Source of the DNA: Viscum album
Taxonomy: Eukaryota > Streptophyta > Magnoliopsida > Santalales > Viscaceae
NCBI GenBank assembly: GCA_963277665.1
Contig: OY728160.1
Coordinates: 46,298,605-46,362,604 of the forward strand
DNA: 64,000 nt
Direction of reading: 5' to 3'
Under the pieces are notes generated by a model. That model searched no databases, was not told the DNA's origin, and saw only the letters and a program-made list of their open reading frames with translations. The translations under genes were made by a program, and so were the position numbers. Of this stretch, positions 50,340-60,951 are shown piece by piece (the stretch's first letter is position 1; each line of letters begins with the position of its first letter).

Positions 50340-51260
50340 GTCCCCAGTTGATTGGTCACTGGAGGTTTACTCTATTACATTAGTCAATGGATGTTAATTT
50401 GAGAAAATATTTTTCTCTCTCTGTGGTGTGGATATATATTCTAGGATTTCCTTTGTAGTTCATGAATCCCAGTAATCGTAATGGTATTGGAAATTCTCTG
50501 GGTTCCTCCCTTTTCACTGATGAGATGTTTATTCATCTAGATAATGTGGTGACATCCCAGATTTGTGTCAATATGTATTTATCGATCCCTCTCCCATCCA
50601 AGATTCTACTCATAGTTGAAGTAATTCCAGATTCATATTAGTCATTGGTCATTTCTTCTAAACCTCGATTCTATTCAATTTATCATCTGTAAGGTCTCAA
50701 TTATTCTGAATATTGCATGTCTATAAATCCAAAGGTTGATCGGGACCAGGATATTTTTTCTAATAATATCAAGACCTCTTCTTGGGTACCATGGGTCTCA
50801 TCCTTCTCTCTAGAATTTGGATTGAGAGACAAAGGGAAGGGAATGTTTATTTATCCTTCCTCTTAGAATCAAGAAGCTTCTTTTTCCTCTATGAGAATCC
50901 CCCTGGTATCGGTGGTTCCTTCTTGTTTGGACTTGGTTACATTCAGTGATCCTAGTGCTCCTTTTTTCTAGATTCTTGACTATTTGGTCCCAATAGATTA
51001 GTTTCCTCATTCCTAGAGAGTTCAATTTATTATTTCAGGATTCTCTCTCTCTAACATGCTTTACTATTAGAGAGCTCAACCCAAGGGATGTTTTAGATTT
51101 TCAATAATAGGTTTTTTTGCCAGTCGTTAGCTCCCCTCCCTCACCAAAGGATGTTATATTCTTGAATCTTCCAACTACTGGAAACTTTCCTACCACACCG
51201 AAGGATCCAGCATTAAGAATGTTCTCTCCTGATTCTTTTCCCCATATTTCTTCTTATAGA
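50340..51260 (+). pseudogene. LINE ORF1, DUF4283-like part
   Basis: Plus-strand translation near 50430-50640 gives VVWIYILGFPL, NGIGNSLGS, FTDEMFIHLDNV and QICVNMYLSIPLPSKILL. This is the pattern (VWVRLPGLPLEFW, IGNxLG, DxxT, ARICVExDLSxPLP) of DUF4283 in plant L1 ORF1 proteins. Downstream to 51260 are serine/proline-rich frames with DKGKGM-type residues, as in the variable tail. Many stops; no continuous frame. Confidence 0.7.
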
Positions 51261-51379
51261 GTTCGGACCAGATCATGTTAGAGATCCAAGTCTAAATATA
51301 TATTCACAAAAAAAAAATTGGGACAATATTTTGGGGTCAGTTTCAGGTGATTCTTTATTCAATTATTAGTCTCCTCATC

Positions 51380-52040
51380 TAGAATTACCATGGTTTGGGA
51401 TTATAGGTAAAATCATATTTAATCTTCAATGAATTTTGCAATAAATCTGTGTATATGGTTGCAGTGTTAGAACCCAAACAGGATTCTTCATAAGTATTTT
51501 TCTCTTTTATTGAGATTGAATGGAGTTCTCACTAGTTTTCCTTATAATTATAATATCATGATATTATAGAAATTTGGTATTTTAGTTGACATTCTCTCTA
51601 TGTTGTATCAATTTATCAGTCTCAAATTTTTGGTGGTAGAAAGTGATTTCATCCTAACAGTTGTTTATGCTAAATGTGATTCTCAATCTCGAATGTCCAT
51701 TTGATAATAATTGAGCACTTTAAACCCAGGATACTTTCATTGGATGGTTAGTAGAGACTTAAATATTGTGTCTAGTCCATAGGAGAAAACATTTAGTGGT
51801 CCATTTCCTAGGAGATCAATCCAAGACTTCGTGGAGTTCATGGCTAGTAGCGGGCTTATGGAAGTGGGTTTTTTTATTGATCCATTTACCTAGTGTAATA
51901 ATCAGAGAGGGAACCACCACTATTGGAGTCAGCATGATCGATTCCTAATGAATTGTTCATCCCTTTCTGGCTTTCCTATCTCCAAATTCTCCCATTTGGT
52001 AAGGGGTATTTCGGATCACTCCTCTTTCCCCATCATCTTG
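51380..52040 (+). pseudogene. LINE endonuclease domain
   Basis: Starts at about 51382 with NYHGLGL-VKS, equivalent to WNxRGLGNPxKR at the start of APE-type endonucleases. The end is clear: GFFIDPF then NNQRGNHHYWSQHDRFLMN (frames shift within 51860-51950), equivalent to the FTWxNxRxG...ERLDRFLxN block, then GISDHSSFPII at about 52008-52036, the SDHxP block with its catalytic Asp and His. In an active LINE this domain nicks target DNA to prime reverse transcription. Middle part unreadable; inactive. Confidence 0.7.
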
Positions 52041-53900
52041 CAGTCCAGTAGTGATAGTGAGGATTTCTTCTATTTTTCCTCCACCTTGGCATATAATCCA
52101 TAATTTCTAGACTTTGTGAGGGACTCCTAGAATAAATAATTTAGTGGTAACCCTTATCTTTATCTTCATAATAATATAATACATCTCAATGGTCGACTAC
52201 AAGCCAGGATCAAGGGTCTTCCCTCAGGTGATCAAGAACTGGAGGAACTCAACATGAACATTCAACGCTTAGATTTGAGCTTGGAAAATGATTGGGATGA
52301 TGAATTTTTTAGTTCTATGAGATCCAAAAATGATTCATTAGTAGATATTTTTCTGATATAGGAGATCATTTCTCATGAGAATACTAGAGTAAATTGGACT
52401 CATGAAGGAGATATAAATATTGGTTATTTTCATGCTTGTCTCAAAGAAAATCATAAACTAATGGCTCCCAATATACTTATGGAAGACTGTTCTTATACAA
52501 ATGAAAGGTATGTTTTTGGAAATATGGATAACACTTTCTTGAGGTCGTTACTAGAATCCCCTAATCCAATAATGACAAGGTCTATATGAGTGGTTCTCCA
52601 TGTATTTTTTATTTAATTCTTAGCATTATGACTGATGATGTGAATGATGGGATAAAATATATTCCAGATGAAGAAGAAATCCATAAAGTGTTTTTGGTCC
52701 ATAAATAATGATAGTGCACCTAGGTTGTATGTCTTCCCTACTTCATTTTACAGAATCTCATGGGACATTATGAATGGATGTTTGATCAGTGCGGTGCAGG
52801 ATTTTTTCCAAGGTGGTAACCTCCCTCAAGTGGCATGTGATACTAAAATTGTTTTGGTTTCCAAAGTTAAAGACCCTTAGTCTCTGAATCACTAATGACC
52901 TATAATTTTTTCAATGTTACTTATAATTTTCATGCTGATGTTCTTAACAAAATACTGACTCTTCTCTTTCCAAGTTGGGTGGCTGAGGAACAACATGGGT
53001 TTTTGAAAGGCAAATCTATCCAAGGGGGCATTACTTTAGCTCATGTAGTGATTAGTTAGATCATCCTGAATAAATTTTCCAAAAATGTGTCTATCAAATT
53101 GGATGTGAGAAAATCTTATGATAGATTATAATGGATCTTTCTCATTAGGGTTCATCAAAGAATGGGGTTGTTCTTATGGGTCATTGACCATCTCTTTCGG
53201 TGCTTCATCTCTCCATGGGTGTCAAATTCTTTCATGGAAATATAGTTTGGATTCTTTAAAGCTATAAAAGGTTTTAGTAAGGGAGATCCCATCTCCCATA
53301 ATCTATTTATCATTGCTCAAGACACCCTTGGATGGTACTTTAAGAATTCTATTGAGGTGGGAAAGGTAATCCCATTTCATAATAAGAATTTTATTGGAGG
53401 TATATCTCAACTCATGTTCATAGATGACACCATTATCTTTTTAAATGGTAGTAAAAGCTAAATTCTAGTGGTCAATGAATTTCTATAGGTTTATTTTACT
53501 TAGAGTGTCTAAGATTTCAACCATGAGAAAAGAAATTTATTTGTTACTAGTCAATGCTCTGAGATGTGGATAAAGGTACTGGAATCTATCCTTAGCATGC
53601 ATAAAGGTTCTCTTACTATGAGCTACTTAGGTGCCCCTATATCCCCAAACACTCTTCTTATTAATAACTTTGATATTTTTGTTAAGAAAATCATTGGTCA
53701 TTGAAATTCATGGTCGATTGTCGCCTATCGACCGGTCAAAGTTCCGATGCTATGCTAATGTGTATAGCAGTACTTGGGTCGAATCCTCCATGATGATACT
53801 TTTTAATAGTCGGTTGTTTTTATTTAATTGTATTCTGATTGGGGGATTTGTTTGCATGGATTATGAAATAATTTATGGATGATTTTTGATTTAACAAACT
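52041..53900 (+). pseudogene. LINE (plant L1-type) reverse transcriptase
   Basis: Linker at 52390-52450 reads NWTHEGDINIGYFHACL, matching the WxxxGDxNTxFFH block. The frame 52668-52880 has INNDSAP, FPTSFYRISWDIM, FFQGGNLPQ and IVLVSKVKDP, the NxxSAPGPDGF, SFYKxxW, FFxxGxLP and ALIPK blocks. Then QHGFLKGKSIQGGI (near 52995), KLDVRKSYDRL (53095), KGFSKGDPISHNLFI (53265), FIDD (53417-53428, catalytic aspartates intact), and MSYLGAPI (53618), in the right order for non-LTR RT. Stops and shifts lie between blocks. No 3' poly(A) end or target duplication was found; the end at 53900 is a guess. Confidence 0.85.
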
Positions 53901-55616
53901 GATAAAGATCGGGGTGAGTTCATCCTTAGGTATTTAAGCTTGTGATATCCTTGATCTTTTCTTTATGTTGCATTAAATTAACACCCATTCCACAAGTTGC
54001 GTTGATTAGAATTCCTAAGTGTTAAAGATTTAACATAAGCCTTAACTTAACTAGGATTCTAATCTCAATTAGTACTTTATTTTGGTAGTTTATTTATGGT
54101 TCCAATAATCCATGGAATCCATATGTTAAACAAAACAAGTCATTAATCCATGACACGCTATGTTCAACATACACAATGTTAATTTGAAGAATATTCATCG
54201 AGAAAAATCTCTCAATCACTTAACATACCTAAATTATAACTCATCCCAATGAGATATTTACTCATCCATTGAAATGATTAATAATATATTTATAATTATT
54301 ATGAAGATAAATTAATAAAATAAGAAAAAAAAATATATAATAAAAAGAGTGGTGTGTTGAACACACACACAAATGATAAGAATTAAAAAAACGGACTTTT
54401 GATTGAATGAGAAAGAAAAATAAGGTAAGTGAATTCAAATGTATTTAAACTATTTTAAGAACTTTAATATTAAACTATAGAAGGTGGATGAGAATAAGAT
54501 ATATTGAAGAAGAAACTTTCATTAAAACAGAATTACAAAACACAAACTTACAAGATTACAAACTAAGAACAACACAAAAGTGAAATGAAAAAAAGAGAGG
54601 AGGAAGGGTATCTCAAGTGAAAACTTGAGTATGTCAGGTCCTCTAAATTATTTGGCAAGTCTTGGTCATTAAAATATGTGCTCCTCTATTCTGAAATGCC
54701 AACCCCTTTGAAGGAGAGGAGGGGGATGTATTTATAGCCTAAGGAAGTGGACTGTTTTCATTCCCAATATTTCCCTCCACTTGGATCAATGATTTGGATA
54801 TCCATACAGTAGAATCTAGAGATATATCCTCTTAAAAGTTTTAGATAATAATTTTTTCCGACTACTCTCAAAATTTGGAGGCATTTGGACCTATGGATCC
54901 AAAGTTATGGTCGGTTGATTAAACAATTTTAATATGTCCATTTCAATCCAGTCTTTTTAAAGTCCAAAATGTGAAAGGGTTTTTGAATAAGAATATTCCT
55001 TCAAAGCTTAGTGATTTTTTCAACAAAGTCGGTCTCCTATATCTCCTCTTTCACACTGCAAAATATCAGCTCTATTTGATTATCAAATCATGATATATGT
55101 CATGAATAGTATCCGAATTTTAGTTCCTGGTTAGAATGGTGGGATAGATTTCAAAGAATTATATGGGCCCCTTGTTCTTGTAGTTGGACCTTAAAATTTT
55201 TATCCATGATTACTTCGGAGAATATAGAACATATGGTGGAGTTTTATAAATTTTGGACTTCGGAATTTTGACCGGTAACTTAATCATCATTGATGGTCCA
55301 GTTTCATCACAAATTATTTGGGTCTTCTTGTGTTGACCATATAATCCTTCAAATGGTAGAATTGGCCGATGATTTATTCTAATGATATGTGAGAAATTAA
55401 ATAAGGAATCCTAAAAAACAAGAACAACATAATATGAACCAGTAGGGTGAGAGTTATAAATAAAATAGTAAATTGACTCAATTGGACTACTTCTAAAAAT
55501 GCTCAAAAATTATACTTAGTATTAAAACATTAATATTTCACACAAATTATGCACATTTCTTATAAAAGTAGTAAAGGGGGTATATAATAAGTCATGAAAT
55601 TAGTAATAACATCAGT
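53901..55616. other. unclassified stretch, possibly one LTR-like piece
   Basis: No readable protein on either strand. Minus strand near 54745-54735 has ggcTATAAATAcatcc, followed about 180 bp downstream by tttgtaatcttgtaag and tttgtaattctgttttaatgaaag, a layout like the promoter and 3'-end region of a plant LTR. I found no second copy in the window and no terminal repeats, so the class is open. Confidence 0.3.
54736..54744 (-). promoter_or_regulatory. TATA-like box in unclassified stretch
   Basis: Minus strand ctataaata preceded by GC-rich ggagaggagg on the complementary side; best single promoter-like site in 53901-55616. Confidence 0.3.
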
Positions 55617-56484
55617 TATAACTCCCCGGCCTCGGTAGCCCGGAGCTGGTGCTATGCTTATGGTGTGTAATTTATTTCATACAAACGAAACAAATAAGTT
55701 ACACATCATAACATAGCAGGAGGAACTATCTGGTTTAGATCTTGGAGAATCAGAGACAACAGCTTTGATTCTTTATTGCTGAGCTAAGAACAAAAAAATC
55801 CAAGACTTTCAAAGGCTCTATCAACCTGTAAAAATTTTAACAAAAACTTAGGGTGAGCATTGAAATACTCAGTAAGGGTTTTTTTGAAAATACATAAATT
55901 CAGCCTTTGAAAACTACTTGAAAATACTTTTCCATACTTAAAATGTTTTCTTAAAGGAAAAACTTCAAGACAAAACGAAGGTTGATATAATATAGTTAAA
56001 GCGCTTCATACTTATGCACTAGAACACTTAGCTAAAACCCAACTTAATAGACAAGATAAGCATGCTAATAAAAAGGCATGGGTTATACTAAGTAAAGTGG
56101 CCATAAACAAGAAAGGTGTGTATAAACAACAAGGTGTAAACATCATCAGAGTCGCACACAAGCGCATTATCTACAAAAATGCACATCATGACATGATAAA
56201 TGCAATGCAACATTTGTAATAAAATCCTAGAAAAGAAAAATGGTCATGCATCAACATTGCCACATCATATGTCTTGTGTTTTTTTTAAATCTGATACTCA
56301 TAGGTAAAGGTTCTATAACCAAGGATATTCCACTAGTCGGAGTAATCACTTGGTTGGTTATATACTAAGAAATGTATGTTGAAGGACTCACGGTCTCTAT
56401 GTCAAGGCCTTGTGCCATGACCTAGGGGTAATAACCCAGTCTGACTGTCTCGAAAACTATAGATGCATCGAGGAGCTTACTTTT

Positions 56485-56566
56485 ACCGGTCTCCAACCCG
56501 GAGGGCTTACTTTAACTAGTCCCCAACCTAGAGGGTTTTCTTTTTACCGGACCCCATCCCGGTAGC
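56485..56566 (-). other. three small matched hairpins in E4 LTR
   Basis: CCGG-tctccaac-CCGG, CTAG-tccccaac-CTAG and CCGG-accccatc-CCGG, each followed by (g)aggg or tag. In the right LTR the second reads CCAG-tccccaac-CTGG, a paired change at both sides. Confidence 0.5.
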
Positions 56567-56598
56567 CCCATAAATTTCTCACATGTTTATAAGTTCAT

Positions 56599-56729
56599 AT
56601 ATTCAAGTTTTCCCATACCACTTTGAATATTTAATTTTAGTTCATATTACCCAAGGTGTCCCATACCACTTTGGGTAATACCATTTTCATTTCTCATTAC
56701 CCAAGGTGTCCCATACCACTTTGGGTAAT
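56599..56729 (-). other. three hairpins with a conserved loop in E4 LTR
   Basis: Stems: ATATTCAA/TTGAATAT (56599-56630), ATTACCCAA/TTGGGTAAT (56646-56679), and ATTACCCAA/TTGGGTAAT (56696-56729). Loop g(t)gtcccataccact is nearly constant. The first stem differs from the others at two base pairs, both changed on each arm. Right-LTR copies at 61935-61966, 61982-62014 and 62032-62065. Confidence 0.65.
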
Positions 56730-56960
56730 TTAGTTCTTAGTTAATTATCATGTTGAGTCATATGCATGAATAATAATATGAATAAGGTAACTATTATATA
56801 ATTGGTTTATAAATACATGATACAATAATTAAAATTGAAAATATGGAATAAAAGCAGGCATGGTTCAGTAAGCATACTATGTGCATAGAACAATTATTTA
56901 AGAACATAAAATGATGAATGTATGAGATTTTCCACAAGGGGTATTAAATGATGAGTCTAT

Positions 56961-57262
56961 AAAATTCCAGTACATGGAAATTAACTACTTAAAGAAAATA
57001 CTTGGCATTAATTATTGTTCTTCACATGTCATTGTACTTGCAACAAAACTCCAACCACTAATAATCATTGTGGCATGCTTGGTATAAACAAAATAAACAT
57101 TTTCAATCTTTAAAATTCCAATACTTGGAAATAAACTACTTTAAATAAAATACTAGGCATTAATTATTGTTTGTCACAGGTCATAGAATTTTCAGTTAAT
57201 CTCTGACCACTAATAATCACTACAGTGAGTTTGGTAGGAAAATAATAGAGGATTTCTACATA
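56961..57262. repeat. 151-bp tandem duplication in E4 LTR
   Basis: Units start at 56961 and 57112: aaaattcca(g/a)tac, ggaaat(t/a)aactactt, ggcattaattattgtt and ccactaataatca match in order. Present also in the right LTR (near 62297 and 62448), so it predates insertion. Confidence 0.7.
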
Positions 57263-57946
57263 TTAACATAACCCTTAAATCCCTATCCTTTTAATACCAG
57301 TTTAAAATAGGCATAAGCATATCCTTTAAAAACATAAATCATTGCAAGGGTGACATTTTTAATTAATCAAGTTCTTTTGTGTACTCTTAGACACAAAAAT
57401 ATAAAACAACATAGGCAAGAACTAAAATCCTACATACTTAAAAATATTAATAACCATTTCTTGAAACTAGGGTTTCAGATATTAATCTTAAAAACACATA
57501 CATACATAGGGATATATACACAAAGTATATGTATAAATTAATCATGGTTCACTTAAAATATGAAAACCTCTAACTACTTATCATTTATTCATTTTAAAAA
57601 ATCAAAACCTTATGGGGGTTTAAATGTTCATGAAACTATAAATACATAAATATATAAAAACTTCATTTTAAACTATAACATAATTGTACTTAAACCAAAG
57701 ACCAAGTTCGCATCAAAAATATTCTTCAAAGATAAGTATTCATTTCTTAAAAGTCAAAGCCGATTTCCATTCCAATACATAACCTTATATAAATATATAG
57801 TTATATATATATATATATATATATATACGGATTTAATAAAATCATACATGTTAGGAATTGATTTTAGATAGACCCTTTCAAAAGTATAATTCTTAGTATA
57901 AAGACACTGAATAATCTTCGATACCCTAAAAATAATTGGGTTTGAG

Positions 57947-58006
<60 letters not shown>
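57947..58006. repeat. (TA)n microsatellite in E4 LTR
   Basis: About 30 uninterrupted ta units. The equivalent tract in the right LTR (63294-63341) is shorter and interrupted by tttataa. A second tract is at 57806-57827. Confidence 0.9.
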
Positions 58007-58010
<4 letters not shown>

Positions 58011-58559
58011 AACCGTATATACACTATACACTTAAACCTGAGTGTTAGGTTTGTAAAATAGGATCATTAAAACTAACTTAAAAGGGATACCCCTTTTTAT
58101 ATCACGATGGAAACACCCTTGAAAATTATTCAAAACTGAAGGGTTTGTGTTGTATATACATATATAAAATTATATCAATACACCTATTGTGTCACACTAG
58201 TTACAAAATAAAGACTCAAAAGAAACAAAATCTTTACATCATATTAGAGAAACACCCTTCCAAAACCACACACCCCGTTTTTGAAACAAGGAGTGAAACA
58301 ATTCTTATATTATATAAAATTTATATGTATTTATAAATATACATTTCATCTAACCGGCTACATGTAGAGGGTTTATACTAGGTTTTCTATTATATGAAAA
58401 AAAACGGGAGTACCCCTCGAAGGCAAGCACCCTTGGAGTCCTCTATTTAAAAAGAATGGTTAGCATGGAATATATATATATATTGTTAACTATAAGTCAT
58501 ATATATACTCATGTATATATAAAAATGAACTGAGGAGCATGGGTGGGTTTAAAAAAACA

Positions 58560-59040
58560 CGTAAATAGGACACCATTACCTTTTTGTGGAGGACACTCGG
58601 ATCAGAGGAAGCTTGCTGGTCTTGCTGGAGAGGTCGGGAGGAGTTCGGGTGCAGGAGGAAGTCCGTGAGGAGAGGGCTTATGTAGGGGTTTCGATGCACC
58701 TAAAAGGGTTCGATCCAGGAGTTAGGACAAGCCTACGGCGTCCTTGGAAGGTGGGGTGAGAAAGTTCAACGTAATAGTGGAGAAGGAGTCATCTTGGGAA
58801 AACCAGTGCTGGTTAGCGGGACCCCGTCGTGAGGAAGAAGACGACTGAGTTCGCGAAGGAAAAAAAACAGATCAACAGTTGGGATCTGACTTCGTGAGAT
58901 CAGACAGACGAGGTAAAAAGGGATGAAATGAGCGTTTAATAAAAACATCAGTGGCTGGAATCTGTCTTGGCGAGATCGGATGGATGAGGACTGTGTGGGG
59001 TCGGGATTAACCGCAGGAGGCCTGGGTCTCGTGATTGGAA
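58560..59040 (-). other. GC-rich block of E4 LTR, possible leader exon
   Basis: Markedly richer in G and C than its surroundings. It ends on the minus strand with aaaaagGTAATGG (58580-58574), a donor-like site; the right LTR has aataagGTAAGGG at the same place. Two degenerate copies of a 75-bp unit (atctgacttcgtgagatcaga and atctgtcttggcgagatcgga) lie at 58885 and 58960. The minus frame 58490-58699 crosses it but resembles nothing. It could be the transcribed leader; no TATA box was recognised. Confidence 0.35.
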
Positions 59041-60115
59041 TAAAAATAGATAAACAAACAGTATGATAAATGTTAAAATTACTTCAAATTTTTTAAAAAA
59101 CAACAATATTAAACTGGAACGTTATAATTTGAATTTTTATAAAATTTAATAAGTACTTTTAAATCATAATTTTCAAATCCAAGAATCCCAATTTAGTTTA
59201 TGTAAAAAAATGATACTATTTGATATAATTTTTTTTCAAGATATATATTTCATACTAAACTACTAGGATCTTATAACCTTTAAAAATCTAAAATCCAATT
59301 TATAACATACTTCACTTGTTGATTTATAAAATTATTTTTAAAAGTCCTGTAGTTTTTCCCTAATTCAAAACACATAGTTTTAGAGATCCAATAAGATACA
59401 TTTTTCAATTAATACAGATACCCCTTTAGACATGACGTTCGACACATTTTAAAATACTATGTTTCCCACCTTATAGATATCATCAAGATTTTGAAAAAAA
59501 ATCAAAATAGATTCATTTTCAAGAATAATATTTTATTTTAATAATTGAAGATATAATTCTAATATGTTGTACATATTAAAATATTGAAATACCATAAGAT
59601 TATAAGAGCATTATAAAGAACAAATTTTTATAAAAATATTCACTTTATACATGGAAACCCAATGGTCATATAATGGTCATATTCCCTTAGAGGTCTACTA
59701 TAAAAACAAGGGGTAGGGTGTTTTACATTTTCAAAACTCCTGACCCTAGGCGGATGGCTCTCCTCATACCACTGGTTCTGATTACATGTGTGGTGGTTCT
59801 GGCTGTTATGTTTTTCACACTGATGGACCCTGAAGATGAAGAATATCTGATTACTTGAGTTGTTATTCTCAGTATTCTTGTTGTGGTCGTGTTAGGCCTT
59901 GTTCATGCTATTTTCAATTAGTTGGGTCTTGTTGAAATGTAACTTTTAAATATATACCAGTTTACCGTATTCTTCATGTTTTATTTCGTTTCAAAATCTT
60001 TATTAGCATGCAAAGAACAGAAAAAAAAATAAAATAAATAAAAATAAAACAAGAGAAATCATTAAAAGCATAACATTGTTCACTTGGACCAGTTTATAAA
60101 ACCTAGGGCATCACA

Positions 60116-60129
60116 TTATCCCCCTCTTA
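60116..60129 (-). other. polypurine tract of E4
   Basis: Minus strand taagagggggataa directly before the LTR start TGTGATGCCC. Confidence 0.75.
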
Positions 60130-60466
60130 AAAGAATTGCATCCTTGCAATTCAATCGGCGTACATACACTGACTTATTCACACGGCTTCCCTGACACCCT
60201 TGGTGATGTCCCTCTACCTCCACCGCCCATGGAAGAAGGTATTATTCAACTCTATCCCCAGGGCAGAACAAAGCTTGTGGGTCTCCTCTTCCCAAATACA
60301 TTCTTGGCAATGTGGATTGTGGTTAAAACCAAGCTCCCGTTTGATACAGGTGGTTTTCTAGAGATGGGAATGAGTGACATCAAGCATCGTGACATCCGCT
60401 TGGATTTGGTTCCTAAAGATCTCTCGAACCACTTCATATCTAAAGGATTCGATGAAAGACCCAAAA
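60130..60466 (-). pseudogene. downstream part of the E4 insert, frame broken
   Basis: Minus frames continue from the F-box-like piece, with cysteine- and tryptophan-rich stretches in different frames, so this may be the decayed C-terminal half of the same captured sequence. The plus-strand frame 60136-60561 (141 codons) covers the same bases but has no family look and is on the antisense strand of the element. Confidence 0.3.
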
Positions 60467-60820
60467 TCACAGAGCTCCCCAAGCATACTGAAACACAGGA
60501 TTTGGTATATAAAGAATGCATGGAAGTCCAACTCCTTTTGCAGTTTCCCCGAAGGCCGTGAAGTCCAACCATTTATTATTCATGGTGAAACACAGGAAGA
60601 GTCCCTCGTAGTACTTCCCTTTATTTTTATAATTCTCGAATAGTGCACTGTCCATTTGGTTATACACAACTTCCGACCCTTGGAATATTCTAAAGACATT
60701 AGAGCTTTTCGATATTTCATAGAGGGTTTTGCACGTGAGTATTAAGTTAACAAAAGTTTGGTAACTTGTTGAGCAGTATTTTGCTACAACAGTCTCCATG
60801 ATCTCTGTAGGGAGAGTCAA
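60467..60820 (-). pseudogene. F-box-like fragment carried inside E4
   Basis: The frame opens about 130 bp downstream of the primer site and runs 117 codons. It begins TLPTEIMETVVA, continues FVNLILTCKTLYEISKSS and NVFRIFQGSEVV, fitting an N-terminal F-box of the plant At2g35280-like type (LPxxLLxxILxRVA, FxNAKLSCKxFxExSxD, VxxxxxL). Residues 65-100 (KYYEGLFLCF, AFGETAKGVG) recall the short Sel1-like helix-turn pairs after the F-box in that group. F-box proteins join targets to SCF ubiquitin ligases. The first codon reads TTG, perhaps a lost ATG; the first ATG is residue 7-8. After the stop, coding sense seems to continue in other frames to about 60250. LTR elements do not need such a protein, so a captured host transcript is likely. 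The similarity is by eye and moderate. Confidence 0.45.
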
Positions 60821-60937
60821 GAGTCTAGGTGTGGTTCGCTATCTTGTCATCTGAGAAGTTTAAAAACAAACCCTACTTAGTAAAACATTATTAATGTTTT
60901 TGAGTTGTCTTAATTTTCTAGGGTTTCCTAAACCATT

Positions 60938-60951
60938 ACTCTGATACCAAC
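60938..60951 (-). other. primer binding site of E4
   Basis: Minus strand gTTGGTATCAGAGt, an almost exact complement of the initiator tRNA-Met 3' end, immediately after the LTR. Confidence 0.85.

Larger units (their letters stand above)
55617..60115 (-). repeat. 3' LTR of E4
   Basis: Its first 3,054 bp match 60952-64000. Contents from left: GC-rich start (ccccggcctcggtagcccgg), mini-hairpins (56485-56566), three matched hairpins (56599-56729), a 151-bp tandem duplication, long (ta)n tracts, a GC-rich block, and an AT-rich tail. Frames such as 57350-57541 and 58145-58336 recur in the right LTR as copies but resemble no protein. Confidence 0.9.

Noticed and set aside
53901..55616. Host gene between the LINE and E4
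   Set aside because: No frame, splice pattern or protein similarity supports one; the TATA-like site is better explained by an LTR remnant.
57947..58006. (TA)n tract as a replication or recombination element
   Set aside because: A simple microsatellite that differs in length between the two LTRs; nothing supports a function.
60136..60561. 141-residue plus-strand frame, one of the longest in the window
   Set aside because: It lies antisense to the F-box-like frame inside E4 and shows no recognisable motif; treated as a shadow.
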